From Paraspadella gotoi (Eukaryota; Chaetognatha), in the NCBI GenBank assembly GCA_051294375.1, contig CM119268.1:21844010-21908009 (forward strand): a stretch of 64,000 bases of DNA, given 5' to 3'. The translations under genes were made by a program, and so were the position numbers. This document shows positions 53,801-60,965 of the stretch, piece by piece (position 1 is the first letter of the stretch; each line of letters starts with the position of its first letter). The notes beneath the pieces were generated by a model. It made no database searches, had not been told where the DNA came from, and saw only the letters and a program-made list of their open reading frames with translations.

Positions 53801-56040
53801 ACGAGATCACGATGACTTCGTATCGTCGACGAGATTCCTGCATTGATCGTCAACTGTCCGACCTTTCGCCCGGCAGCGCCGCTTTTCTTAGCTCGCGCGA
53901 ATCGAGCCTCTCTGCGAGGTCGCGCGGTTGCGGCCCGGGCTCTCCCTCTAAATCCAGCATCCCCGTTCCAGTTCGATCAGGCGCGAGAGTCAAACTGGAT
54001 TTGCCCGTCGATTCGCGATCAGAGTTCAAATGTCAGCGCTCGTCGTCCGCTTCGACGGGCGACTCTTCCAGATCACGGATCCCTCGCTCGGGATCCCGTC
54101 TCCACGTCTCCGAATGTAGACCCCGCGCTCAATCGGAGGCGTCGACCTTGGAAGAGGTGGTGGTGTCGCTGCCGACGAAAGAGTTGAGCGTCGTGGAGGC
54201 GAAGCGGAAGAAGAAGAGCGGGATTCCGACTCCGATTTTCACCACTGGCCTTTTCCAAAATCATTTTAGAACTGACATCGACTCTTGATTAAAAAGAAAA
54301 GCCAACCGCCTTCAGCGCTGCGAAACTTTTTTTCTTTTTTTCCCTTCCATTTCTCATTATTTTTCTTCGTAGGTAGAAATTATTTTTTCTTTTTTCTTTT
54401 CTTTTTAATCTTTTCTAGAAGAATCAACGACGAAAATCGCCTTTCACTCTTCGACTGTCGTTTTAATTTGAAATAACTTGACATCTTATTTTGATTCGAG
54501 TATAAAAATTCACGATTGAAGAAAAAAAAATTGATGTGCTCGTTCTTTTATTAATTAGATTTGACATAATCTTACATTGAAAGCAATTAAATTTTTAAAC
54601 AACCACGTAAATGATAATTAATTTTTTTTTCTACTTTCATCCCCCACTCTTTCTCCCCCCCCATCGCCCCCATCCTCCCACCTCCTCCAACCCCATCCAG
54701 GTCGCACCAACCTCGAGCTCCGTGAACAGTTCATTCTAGCCTCGGGCGTTTCGCAAACGATGGCGTCCTTCCGGTCGAAGCCTCCGCCGGGCGCCACCGC
54801 TTCCGGAACGCCGTCTCGAAGAGCGACGTCAGACGCCGCGAGTCACGGCGGGCGGACGACGACGCCGGGTGAGTGTGACGGAGGTGTTTGCGTATTGGGG
54901 GCGTGGCGATCTTGATGCACAATCTTCGGCAAGTAGGTCGGCGCAGTGGTTTACCCACACTGCGAACCATGAAAATATGGGAACAATGAAAAAGGACTTT
55001 TAGTTCTTGTGGTCTGTTTGCTAACAACTACGACGATGACATCTATCGGCAGAAACTTTAATAACAAAAGGCAAACAAATAAATGGAGGGGAAAAGGGGG
55101 ACATATCTCTACAGTGGTCTCTTTGCTAACAACTACGACGATGTCCCTCACGATTCGTTTTCGAATCAAGGTCGAATTATTAAAGTTTTTTCCTTTAATT
55201 TTGAAAACATTAAATATTATACTAAAATATACAAATGTACAAAATCTGTCTCGCTGTCACACTCAAGGATCTCCTCTTTCCCCAAACCTCTCCTATTCTC
55301 AAAGGCTCCCGCGCCATGAACGGAAGTCGCGGCTCGATTCCACGCGACGCCGCGTCGACGACGACGCCGCGCGGTTCCCTGACGTCGACGCCCATCCGCG
55401 GCGCCAACTCGACCCCTCGCGGCGCCAACGCGACGCCGCACGCGCCCTCCGCGCGATCCGCGACCCAGACCCCGACTACGACCAAAACGAAGATCCCCCG
55501 TCCAGCGCGAGCCTCCGGGGGTTCGAGGGGCCCGTCCAGGACGGCCTCCATGAACTCCCTCGGCTCCGACTCGGATTTTTCCGTGGCGAGGTAATGTGGT
55601 GGGGGTAATGTGGTGGGGGTGTGGGTAAGGTGGTGGGGGTAAGGTGGTGGAGTGGTCGTTGGTTTATGATTCCGGTGATCACCTTTGGGACGGGAGGAAT
55701 TTGTTGAAAGTGAAAAAGTATGATGGCGTGAGAGAGATGTTTAACTGTTTACAGTCTATAATTTATATGTATATAATGTAGATAAAGTATGTTATATATA
55801 ATCCGCGTTTATATAACCCTCTGGGCGGTTCATTAGCCGTAGCAAAGTTATAGTCATGTAATAAGTATCACATTAAACGCTCATCTTTTTCTTCTTACCT
55901 CCCCCCCCAACATTAGTTCCGAGGTTTCCGTCGCCTCGTCGACTCCCGGCACTCCCTTCCGGCAGCCGACGACGACGAATAAATCCAAGTTGCCGACTCT
56001 GAAGACGAGCGCCTCCGGCACCAAGTCCAACTGGACGTGA
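1698..56040 (+). CDS. MACF1/DST (shot): Spectraplakin (MACF1/dystonin/short stop family), 5'-truncated by the window
   Basis: Giant cytolinker joining F-actin to microtubules. I reconstructed 77 exons by reading frame, GT/AG junctions and phase; every donor phase matches the next acceptor, so no exon need be missing. Visible order: end of CH2, plakin domain with SH3, Gly/Ala linker, spectrin-repeat rod, two EF-hands, GAS2, Ser/Arg/Thr-rich tail, stop TGA at 56038-56040. The coding part sums to about 15.1 kb (about 5,036 residues), in the range of long MACF1/Shot isoforms once the missing N-terminus is added. No plakin-repeat exon was recognised. The upstream CH1 and first part of CH2 lie before the window. 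Two exons carry apparent 1-nt frame breaks (8393-8494 and near 44884), probably assembly errors. Exon coordinates are given block by block below. Two unrelated genes are nested antisense in its introns. Confidence 0.95.
2999..9693 (+). CDS. MACF1/DST (shot): Spectraplakin exons 3-14: plakin domain with SH3
   Basis: Exons 2999-3184, 3497-3688, 4140-4346, 4447-4581, 5115-5359, 5573-5696, 6306-6533, 6733-6993, 8315-8571, 8826-8988, 9065-9212, 9414-9693. They encode the compact helical spectrin repeats of the plakin domain. Diagnostic stretches are [20 protein letters not shown] with WSEKN in exon 8 and [20 protein letters not shown] in exon 9. Exon 11 holds the SH3 inserted in a repeat ([37 protein letters not shown]), but its pieces lie in alternating frames. 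Exon 13 has a six-proline run. The introns 4582-5114 and 9694-10090 are strongly homopyrimidine. The intron 6994-8314 (1.3 kb) holds nothing I recognise. The domain is an adaptor and autoregulatory module in this family. Confidence 0.9.
4640..5110 (+). repeat. Homopyrimidine intron with degenerate minisatellite
   Basis: Almost pure C/T on the coding strand, made of variants of cctcatatttcccctcttcc. Similar C/T-biased blocks fill introns at 9720-10080, 25385-25670 and 31480-31940. The open frames they create encode Phe/Pro/Leu-rich artefacts, not proteins. Confidence 0.85.
10091..20362 (+). CDS. MACF1/DST (shot): Spectraplakin exons 15-21: end of plakin domain and Gly/Ala-rich linker
   Basis: Exons 10091-10322, 10393-10556, 10618-10779, 11344-11626, 12085-12159, 20027-20155, 20242-20362. 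The first three are helical. From 11344 the protein becomes a linker: acidic, then Ala/Gly/Ser-rich (exon 12085-12159 is only 25 codons, phase 1-1). It then has a hydrophobic run of about 23 residues in exon 20027-20155 ([20 protein letters not shown]) immediately followed by lysines and a basic helix. The next exon is acidic/polar. This lies where other spectraplakins change from plakin domain to rod. The 7.9-kb intron 12160-20026 carries an ABC transporter gene on the other strand. Introns 10780-11343 and 11627-12084 hold nothing recognisable. Confidence 0.85.
12319..12324 (-). terminator. Possible polyadenylation signal of the ABC transporter gene
   Basis: AATAAA on the minus strand about 160 nt beyond the stop codon at 12483. 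Position is reasonable for a short 3'UTR, but the sequence is AT-rich. Confidence 0.3.
12483..18317 (-). CDS. ABCB1-like: Full-length ABC transporter, subfamily B (P-glycoprotein type), nested in a spectraplakin intron
   Basis: ATP-driven membrane exporter of lipids/xenobiotics. 23 exons: 18317-18203, 18124-17986, 17944-17716, 17637-17568, 17504-17430, 17365-17081, 16998-16843, 16772-16585, 16521-16280, 16208-16062, 15992-15796, 15725-15291, 15187-15014, 14955-14765, 14700-14488, 14355-14226, 14135-14007, 13931-13796, 13614-13489, 13402-13303, 13218-13047, 12955-12766, 12636-12483; 1,330 codons, matching the family (about 1,280). Order TMD1-NBD1-TMD2-NBD2. NBD1: Walker [10 protein letters not shown] (438-446), signature SGGQRQR (543-549), Walker [16 protein letters not shown]2: GASGCGKST (1111-1119), [19 protein letters not shown]. 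Both sites look catalytically complete. Oddities: exon 3 opens with an in-frame TGA (17943-17941) right after a 41-nt intron, and the donors after exons 8 and 19 are GC. The TGA could be an error, a polymorphism or early pseudogenisation; everything else is intact. Confidence 0.93.
18318..18803 (-). other. Upstream region of the ABC transporter gene
   Basis: AT-rich sequence 5' of the transporter ATG, with a 31-nt poly-T run near 18637-18666 (poly-A on the gene's strand). The promoter should lie here or beyond, but I see no confident core motif. Confidence 0.35.
18804..19943. mobile_element. Foldback or MITE-like element with long inverted repeats
   Basis: Left arm 18804-19010 and right arm 19738-19943 are near-complementary over about 205 bases. 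The left arm begins ttacatggtgacaattttac and the right arm ends with its reverse complement; both contain aagcgccggtagaaat and caaaccagtggttatttc in inverse orientation, with a few substitutions and short indels. The 727-bp centre is AT-rich with no open frame for a transposase. A non-autonomous DNA transposon is the simplest reading. I see no clear target-site duplication at the outer ends. It sits in the same spectraplakin intron as the ABC gene, just upstream of that gene's start. Confidence 0.7.
20452..27497 (+). CDS. MACF1/DST (shot): Spectraplakin exons 22-37: spectrin-repeat rod, first part
   Basis: Exons 20452-20623, 20715-20907, 20974-21125, 21321-22163, 22362-22638, 22717-22902, 23244-23383, 23461-23591, 24155-24263, 24777-24981, 25131-25303, 25683-25859, 25949-26173, 26544-26749, 26984-27209, 27294-27497. 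Long amphipathic helices with spectrin-repeat tryptophans and leucine heptads (e.g. [19 protein letters not shown]). The 843-nt exon 21321-22163 encodes 281 residues unbroken, the largest of the rod. Exons 23461-23591 and 24155-24263 form a basic, Gly/Ser/Arg-rich spacer that is not helical ([20 protein letters not shown]). Alanine content is high. Introns contain simple repeats and no further genes. Confidence 0.88.
21145..21191. repeat. (AG)n microsatellite
   Basis: One of several long GA/CT microsatellites in the window. Others: 22914-22971 (AG), 25071-25128 (CT, running directly into an acceptor), 27852-27910 (CT, just upstream of the candidate internal start), 44780-44849 (CT, before exon 62), 60906-60961 (CT) and 63477-63498 (AG, abutting a gap). 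Confidence 0.95.
26383..26467 (+). repeat. 17-bp tandem repeat, five copies
   Basis: Unit tctcacttttcctaaat repeated five times within the spectraplakin intron 26174-26543. Confidence 0.9.
27917..29293 (+). CDS. Candidate internal alternative N-terminus of spectraplakin
   Basis: Within the intron 27498-29403 an ATG at 27917, just after a (CT)n tract, opens a GC-rich frame. Exon 27917-28788 splices (phase 2) to 28966-29293. Its donor gtaggt at 29294 is phase 0 and joins exon 29404 in frame. The two pieces total exactly 400 codons, rich in Ser, Pro and Arg, with a short helix near the end of the first exon ([10 protein letters not shown]). I see no domain. No acceptor in the right phase links it to the upstream exon ending at 27497, so an internal promoter is more likely than a cassette. 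Read through past 29293 it stops at 29324-29326, so a separate two-exon nested gene is the main alternative. Internal starts are common in plakin genes. Confidence 0.55.
29404..33065 (+). CDS. MACF1/DST (shot): Spectraplakin exons 38-48: spectrin-repeat rod, middle part
   Basis: Exons 29404-29508, 29581-29763, 29843-30043, 30112-30270, 30383-30707, 30814-31112, 31305-31445, 31951-32082, 32149-32352, 32426-32606, 32854-33065. All are helical with typical repeat signatures such as [18 protein letters not shown] and [18 protein letters not shown], i.e. W at the A-helix core followed by an acidic turn. The acceptor before 30383 is unusual: a run of A instead of pyrimidines precedes the AG. The intron 31446-31950 is almost pure C/T on the coding strand. 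The following intron (33066-38054) carries CFAP58 on the opposite strand. Confidence 0.9.
33289..33294 (-). terminator. Possible polyadenylation signal of CFAP58
   Basis: AATAAA on the minus strand 14 nt after the TAG at 33310-33308. If used, the 3'UTR would be extremely short. The flanks are AT-rich. Confidence 0.3.
33308..37770 (-). CDS. CFAP58: Cilia- and flagella-associated protein 58 (CCDC147), nested in a spectraplakin intron
   Basis: Coiled-coil protein of motile cilia and sperm flagella. 16 exons: 37770-37744, 37658-37489, 37427-37228, 37109-36886, 36766-36614, 36510-36406, 36331-36203, 36038-35831, 35698-35560, 35465-35237, 35169-35002, 34869-34775, 34694-34383, 34313-34094, 34024(or earlier)-33884, 33763-33308. 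Family-specific stretches: [40 protein letters not shown] with [56 protein letters not shown] and [10 protein letters not shown]. About 990 residues, against about 870 in vertebrates; the excess is mostly the last exon, a low-complexity tail. A 10-N gap (34027-34036) abuts exon 15, so a few residues may be missing. The donor after exon 3 is GC. A second gap (37148-37157) lies in the third intron. Confidence 0.93.
37116..37188. other. Assembly gap flanked by a duplicated 31-base sequence
   Basis: Ten N at 37148-37157. The 31 bases before and after the gap are the same but for one base (aaaatgaattgagttggcat and onward). This looks like two contig ends that overlap but were not merged. It lies in a CFAP58 intron. 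Other gaps: 34027-34036 (edge of a CFAP58 exon), 49930-49939 (just after the candidate microexon) and 63499-63508. Confidence 0.85.
38055..48657 (+). CDS. MACF1/DST (shot): Spectraplakin exons 49-70: spectrin-repeat rod, last part
   Basis: Exons 38055-38225, 38376-38586, 39296-39460, 39560-39798, 40603-40713, 40846-40990, 41628-41791, 41873-42057, 42184-42826, 43059-43211, 43296-43480, 43591-44068, 44571-44723, 44862-44967, 45165-45243, 45319-45468, 46453-46596, 46867-47057, 47341-47530, 47853-47986, 48062-48213, 48434-48657. These are the most conserved repeats ([55 protein letters not shown]). Exons 69-70 interrupt the helices with a polar insert containing RSSIPNS, an SxIP-like motif, before the rod resumes ([18 protein letters not shown]) next to the EF-hands. 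Exon 62 (44862-44967) has an apparent 1-nt deletion near 44884: MQYDGTL and MGRALKEKA lie in different frames. Confidence 0.92.
39884..39968. repeat. Long imperfect hairpin
   Basis: Arms 39884-39918 and 39930-39968 are nearly complementary (gtttgccaatacaacgatt against aaatcgttgtattggcaaac), with an 11-base loop. A direct repeat acaacctttttwtat flanks the structure at about 39872 and 40002. It lies in the spectraplakin intron 39799-40602. It may be a very small foldback insertion or a hairpin RNA precursor; nothing here decides. Confidence 0.7.
48756..49327 (+). CDS. MACF1/DST (shot): Spectraplakin exons 71-72: two EF-hands
   Basis: Exons 48756-48936 and 49123-49327 (phase 1 junction). Two canonical calcium-binding loops are visible: [12 protein letters not shown] and [12 protein letters not shown]. 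Both have Asp at positions 1 and 5, Asp or Asn at 3, Gly at 6 and Glu at 12, so both should bind calcium. The lead-in [20 protein letters not shown] and the acidic linker [16 protein letters not shown] to the GAS2 domain are typical of spectraplakins, where the EF-GAS2 tandem binds microtubules. The donor at 49328 is gtgccg, weaker than most. Confidence 0.95.
49862..49909 (+). CDS. MACF1/DST (shot): Candidate 48-nt cassette microexon inside the GAS2 region
   Basis: Between GAS2-entry exon 72 and exon 73 lies a segment flanked by a pyrimidine-rich acceptor (ttccttag) and a strong donor (gtaaga). It is 48 nt, phase 2 at both ends, and keeps the frame if included. It would insert 16 residues reading [15 protein letters not shown] plus junction residues between CPQRYR and VEMVGEG. 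Its GC content is higher than the surrounding intron and it has no stop. No transcript evidence is available here. It could be a chance open segment, but phase match, frame and both splice sites together make that less likely. Confidence 0.55.
51213..51476 (+). CDS. MACF1/DST (shot): Spectraplakin exons 73-74: GAS2 microtubule-binding domain
   Basis: Exons 51213-51285 and 51395-51476. Together with the end of exon 72 (CTCPQRYR) and the start of exon 75 they encode the GAS2-related domain: [15 protein letters not shown], then [20 protein letters not shown] and DPCRAKG. The last of these is the hallmark sequence of GAS2/spectraplakin microtubule-lattice binding. Exon 74 ends in phase 1. Three different phase-1 acceptors downstream (51724, 53504, 54701) can accept it, so this is the branch point for alternative C-termini. 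Confidence 0.96.
51724..51957 (+). CDS. MACF1/DST (shot): Candidate 234-nt cassette exon after GAS2
   Basis: A GC-rich open segment follows an acceptor ending in aataag and ends at donor gttggt. It is 234 nt (78 codons), phase 1 at both ends, so it can be inserted between exon 74 and either 3' tail without changing frame. It encodes a Pro/Ser/Gly-rich, non-helical peptide with CEDC and repeated Pro-Gly ([13 protein letters not shown]). I recognise no domain. The acceptor has a poor pyrimidine tract, consistent with regulated use or with a false exon. The flanking intron sequence is AT-rich, which makes the GC-rich frame stand out. Confidence 0.5.
53504..54288 (+). CDS. MACF1/DST (shot): Alternative terminal exon of spectraplakin with three SxIP motifs
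   Basis: A CT-rich tract (about 53440-53503) and cag acceptor precede an open frame whose phase (1) fits exon 74 or the 51724-51957 cassette. It runs 260 codons to a TGA at 54286-54288. The peptide is basic, Ser/Arg/Pro-rich and disordered. It holds [20 protein letters not shown] and KSGIPTP, three S-x-I-P motifs beside basic residues. This is the EB1-binding signature used by MACF/dystonin tails to track microtubule plus ends. Use of this exon would replace the tail from 54701 onward and omit the conserved [12 protein letters not shown] segment. Alternatively a downstream donor that I did not identify could make it an internal exon. Confidence 0.65.
54701..56040 (+). CDS. MACF1/DST (shot): Spectraplakin exons 75-77: conserved C-terminal tail
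   Basis: Exons 54701-54868, 55305-55590, 55917-56040. Exon 75 starts with [20 protein letters not shown], the invariant continuation of GAS2 in MACF1 and Shot, which shows this is the canonical tail. The rest is a disordered Ser/Thr/Arg/Pro/Gly-rich region with repeated TPRG/ANATP units and basic motifs such as [11 protein letters not shown], a TxIP variant of the EB1-binding motif. It ends [12 protein letters not shown] and TGA. Such tails bind microtubules and EB1 and are regulated by phosphorylation in homologues. The intron 54869-55304 contains a 29-nt direct repeat (55009 and 55114). Confidence 0.93.
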
Positions 56041-58236
56041 AATGGGGCGGATATCTTGTCTCCGTTATTTGAATGTCGACCGGAAAAGACCGGAAAAGAG
56101 GTCGAGACGATCGCGTTTAGGACTTTAGCCGGTTGGACTCCTCCTATTTAAGGCCCAAGGCGATCCTGGCCCAACTAAAAAGATAAATTATAGACTACGA
56201 GATTTCGCGATATTTAAGAAATTTATACTAAAAGCAAAATATTGAGGGAGAAGTAAGATAAGTCGTGAGAAGTTTAGAATTTTTTTTTTGGGGGGGGCGA
56301 TTGTTTGTGAGTACCTTTAATCACTTTTTTAAAAAAAAAACTAATTAAGGCTAATTAAGGCCCCTTTTCCCTTCAAACTGGGCTATTGGTTCCATTATCT
56401 TTGGCCAGTCAATATAGTCATCCCTAAAACTTCCGATCTTTACTACGCAATTTTAAACTTACTTTCAATTTAAAAACGTAACTTCTCCTCCCCTCATCCA
56501 CTTGACCTTGATGCACTTTCTAGCCCCTCCCCTACTCCCAGAGTACTTTCGCCCCCAGAAATCTCTTCAAGTTCTTCGAGCGACTTTCCCTCCGATCCGA
56601 CTCATTCAAACTCCCCCTCCCCCCCCCAAGACGAAGGGAAAGAAAGAAAAAAAAAAAGAAAAAACAGTGCAACGCTAAAAGTTAATACGATTTTGTCGTT
56701 TTGTTCGTTTCCCCCCTTTTCGTTGGACCCTGTTTCGGTTACTCTTTTTCTCCGAGTAACTTCATTCCATTACCGATACATTTCATATATCTACGAATCG
56801 CTACTCGTATTGATTTCAAAAAATAGTTCTTTTTTTTTGTTACACATTTTTCTAAAGGTGTGTGTACCAAGTGGTGCAAATCGATTTCTCTTTTTTTTTT
56901 CTTCGGGATTCTTGTTTAGAATTCCTATATAATTTTTTAGGAATTCTCGGTGGTTTTTTTTTTTTTTTTTTATTAAAAAACAAACAAACATATGAGGTCT
57001 AATAGACCGAAAGAGTTTTCTGTTAAAGTAAAAATGGACTCAGTTTTAATCTATATTTCGCTTAAAATAACGAAACGTCATCGCTTGTTGATTATTTATG
57101 CTTTTTTTTTTTGGTTTAATTATCGTCGCTTTTGATGATCAGTTTCGTTTTTTGGAGTAAAAAAGCTGTAAATATTACATGTCGCTTAAATGTATTTTTA
57201 TTTTGTTTTCTTCCTTATCGCGCAGCCTTTGCTTTCTCAAAGTAATTTCATAGTATATTAACTTAATTAATATTATTTTTTTCTCTCTCTCTCTTACCGA
57301 AACAGGCAAACCTCAAAAAAGATTTTTTTCCCTATTTAGAAAAGTGAGTTACTACTGATAGAACGTATAACTCTTTTCGTTTTGGCTACTAAGCCTCGAA
57401 TTTATAACGATCGCACGCTAAAATACGTAAAAGTCAAGATTTTAATATAGTATTCCTAATTTCATAACCGTATTAGGTAATCGTTAGTCAAGTACAGTCA
57501 ACAAAATGTCCAGACAAAAAATTAATGACAAAACAATTTTAAGTGAGTGAAATAATTAGCCTGCGCTTCCCTTATTTGTGAAGCGAACGGAATCATATCA
57601 ATTCTCTCTCTTCTCTCTTCTCTCTTCTCTCTTCTCTCTTCTCTCTCTCTCTCTCTCTCTTCGTCCGGTTTCATTTTTTTCTCCCCCTCTCTCTCTCTCC
57701 CTCTCTCTCGTGTCTCCTGAGATTTTTTTATACGTCAATTTTAGTTCCAAGTGTACAACTCGAATCATGTTACGTTCGCGATTTGTTTGTGGTCGTCGCT
57801 TTTGTAATTATTGAAAATGATTTTAAAACAAAACAAACAAAAAAACACACACACCGAAATGAAAGAAAAAAAAACCCGGTAATTTAATCAATGAATTATT
57901 AGGTAATTGATTGTTGGTAATAAACTTTGAATCGATTGTTTAATACAAAAAAAGCTAAAAGAAAAAAAGGAAGTCTGGTTCGTCGACTGAATCGTTCACT
58001 TAATACCAATTAAATTATTATATTGATGGCTAACGTTTTTAATTTTGACGATACTGTCCAAGTTTTCTTTTTCAGTCAGTTCGTTAAAGTACGAGAAACG
58101 ACTCTTAAATGAAGCAAGATCTATACGATAGGTTTAGCGGGATAGAGGGTTTTGATTTGGAGTGATAACTCATTAACGTCGAACCAGATAGTAATGCGGC
58201 CAATCAGAGATCAGACCTAGCGTTAAGTAATAGGGA
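56041..58236 (+). other. Spectraplakin 3'UTR and intergenic sequence
   Basis: No coding feature seen. The stretch is AT-rich with many homopolymer runs, a (CT)n block near 57600-57720 and a possible polyadenylation signal AATAAA at 57919-57924. The last 250 bases before 58237 should include the 5' region of the next gene, but no promoter motif is clear. Confidence 0.5.
57919..57924 (+). terminator. Possible polyadenylation signal of spectraplakin
   Basis: AATAAA hexamer, 1.9 kb after the stop codon, in AT-rich sequence. Spectraplakin mRNAs often have long 3'UTRs, but the hexamer is common in AT-rich DNA, so this is weak. Confidence 0.25.
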
Positions 58237-60033
58237 ATGCCGCCAATCAAAGAGGAGGATGAGGATTGGCAGCGGAAGTTCCGCTTTCACGATTTTCTCA
58301 AGATCAAATATGGCGCCGACGATAATGACGACGAAGACGAAGACGATCAACTCCGCGTCTTTCGAAATCCCGCCTTTCGCCTCGAAGTCGCGCGCGACGA
58401 AAAACGCTGCGACTGCGCCTGCTGCGGCGCCGAATTGGCGGGAGATGGCGCCGCCGAGCGGGCTCGGCATTGCAGCGCCGAGCGTCCTCTCGAGTCCGAC
58501 GAGGAAATTCTCAACGTGAAGAAAACGCAGACGCACTACAAACTGCGGTGAGAGACATTTCGGGCAAAGTTTAGTGGTTAAGTTATTTGGCTTTATATTG
58601 TTTTCATTTATTTGTTACTACTTCTACAACTACTACTATGAAAATACAATTTTCAAATACCGACGAAAAATCCCCTTGATATTTGTTACTCATATTCCTA
58701 CTAAACTTTTACACTTACTGTTTAGGATCATCCCGATCGAGATTTTTTTTCTGCATGTCATGAGCACAAACGTAAAAAAAGAACGAAAAAAAAATAACAA
58801 TGGTTTTTCTAATATCACCATTAACCATAATTACCCTTAAACCTATATAACCCTCATCTCTACCAAACTTTATTTTTTTCCCTTGTAGTATCCAACCACG
58901 TCAATGATATTTGCGAAAAGAAAAATAACCGACTAGCTTGGTTCAAGTCGGCGAAAGTAAAATATGCCTTTATTCCTTCACTCCGCCCCCCACGACTCTC
59001 AAGACGTTCGAAGATCGAACTTCCGCGATTTCCCGAAATCAACCTCAACGCCTCTCACGACGGCGCCGTTCTCGCCGACGACGCCGCAAGCAATTCCCGC
59101 CGCTCGACCCAGACGCGGTCTTCTCACGACGCCGGATCGTCCTCTTCTCCGACTGCGTCGCTTCGAGCCGCCTTCGACTCCGAGCGCCATCTTCCAACGC
59201 CGACTTGGGGTCGGAACTGCGACGACGCGTCCTGCGGCTCCTGCGGCGAGATCGGCCCCGACTGCCGCTGCATCAAGCCTCACCCCAAGATGAGGCTCAT
59301 CGCGACGAGAGCAGAAGAGAGATTAGTGAAGAAACAGGTGATGTTTGGTGAGGATTCTTGCTAAAGTTATGGAATCAAATTAATAAAATTGGTAGAGCCA
59401 ATATAAAAATTAGGCATTCGTTTAATAAATAAACTATCTTGCCCAAGCTATGGTTGGTGAGGGCCTCCATCCCTCGTGACATAGCAGAACCCTGCAGGCT
59501 TTTAATCGAGACTATCTCACGGTCGGGTTTATGTATTCACTCCCGAAGGTACCAAGCTTCGTTATCAATGAAGTGGTATAATTATTTAGTAGTTAATAAT
59601 AATAATAATGTTTTGGTCTTTTCATTATTAAAAATAATGCAGTATTTTTATTAATAAGACTCGCTTATTCTCTCACCTACCCTTTATCCAGCCTCTCATC
59701 CGATACAAACGCATCACTTCCTCATCGATTTGCCAACGGACCGCCGCTACGTGCCACGGACCCTGTACCGGCAGCTCAGCGCCGCCCCGCTGCCCCGGCC
59801 CCTGCGGCTTTGCTCCGCCCCGCTGCCCCGGCCCCTGCGGCTCCGCTCCACTCCGCTGCCCCGGCCCCTGCGGTTCCGCTCCACCCCGCTGCGTTAGTCC
59901 CTGTTTTTTCGGCCACTCTGGCCGATCGGATGCCCCTATGGCCTCTTATCCGCGAGAGAGAGTCCCCATCGAAATCTTCGAGAGATACGCCCACTTTAGT
60001 TGGAGGGAACAGGAGGCGTCGTTGCCTACGTGA
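58237..60033 (+). CDS. Unrecognised acidic and Cys-rich protein, three exons
   Basis: I do not recognise this gene. Exons 58237-58547, 59004-59337, 59692-60033 with matching phases (2, then 0), stop TGA at 60031-60033, about 328 residues. ATG at 58237 follows an in-frame-clean start (MPPIKEEDEDWQRKFRFHD). Exon 1 has an acidic tract (ADDNDDEDEDDQ) and a CDCACC cluster. Exon 2 is Ser-rich and ends with CDDASCGSCGEIGPDCRC. Exon 3 has four tandem 12-residue units of the form APPRCPGPCGS, the last degenerate, then a polar end. No signal peptide. The repeated C-P-G-P-C pairs resemble metal-binding or disulfide-rich low-complexity sequence; that is inference only. The splice model relies on frame and GT/AG signals. 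A different exon-3 frame is open but does not fit the phase. Confidence 0.6.
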
Positions 60034-60639
60034 AGGAGAGACAGGGCGGAACGGCGACGGACGCTCTAATTATCACAACTCATTATCACTCCTCACTCTT
60101 TATCACTTTATCAGTCTCTCATCGATAGTTTACTGCTTTAGTAAAATCTTCATAGACTCGGTTTAAAACTCGAGGCTCGGCTGTTGGAAAAAATTTAATT
60201 TTTTATTATCTAGACGAACAAAACATTTAATCTATGATGTTAAATGGGGTTTGGATTAAGTTTGTTAATATCATATTTTTATTCTAAAATAAATTTTCAG
60301 CGGCCTCGTTTTAACATATTTCCGTCGACGAATTGTCTATGAAGATTTGTAGTATCGCTGCTGAAATAGTATACTATATTTTATATTCTATAATTTCTAC
60401 AGGCGCCAAATCGTTATTTGGCTATTTTTTCACCGGTCGACTTTTAATCGAAACCGCGAAAATCTTTTGATTTTTCTTGGTTCCTCCTTCTCCCGCGATT
60501 CGTCGCTACGAGTCTCTTTCCTCTTCAACTTCGAGACGATTAAAACAAAAGTTTCCTTCGATGTTTCCTCGAAGGAAAACATTGAATCCAACTCTGGCTG
60601 ACAGGATTAGCTCTCATGACAGAGACATCGTAATTCGCG
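60034..60639 (+). other. Intergenic sequence between the Cys-rich gene and glutathione reductase
   Basis: AT-rich, no supported gene. A possible polyadenylation signal AATAAA for the upstream gene lies at 60288-60293. A GC-richer stretch from about 60480 leads into the reductase leader exon and probably includes its 5'UTR. Confidence 0.45.
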
Positions 60640-60905
60640 ATGTCCTTCGGGGGATTTCCCTCCTCCACTCCCCGTCTCCTTCGTTTTCTCGATCCCCTAC
60701 GATCCCCTCGCTCCAGCACGGCCCCGCTTCTCTGCTCCTCCCCGTCACTGCTCCTATTCACTCGCTCTCTACACTCGTTCCACACAGTTCGTCGTCGTCG
60801 TCGCTGGCATCGGCTGGAACCTCCGCCCCTCTTCTCAGTTTGCTTTTCGTCTAGAAGGTAAGGTTTTTTTGGGGAGTTATTGGGAGTAAGTTTGCGCGGC
60901 TGCGA

Positions 60906-60965
<60 letters not shown>

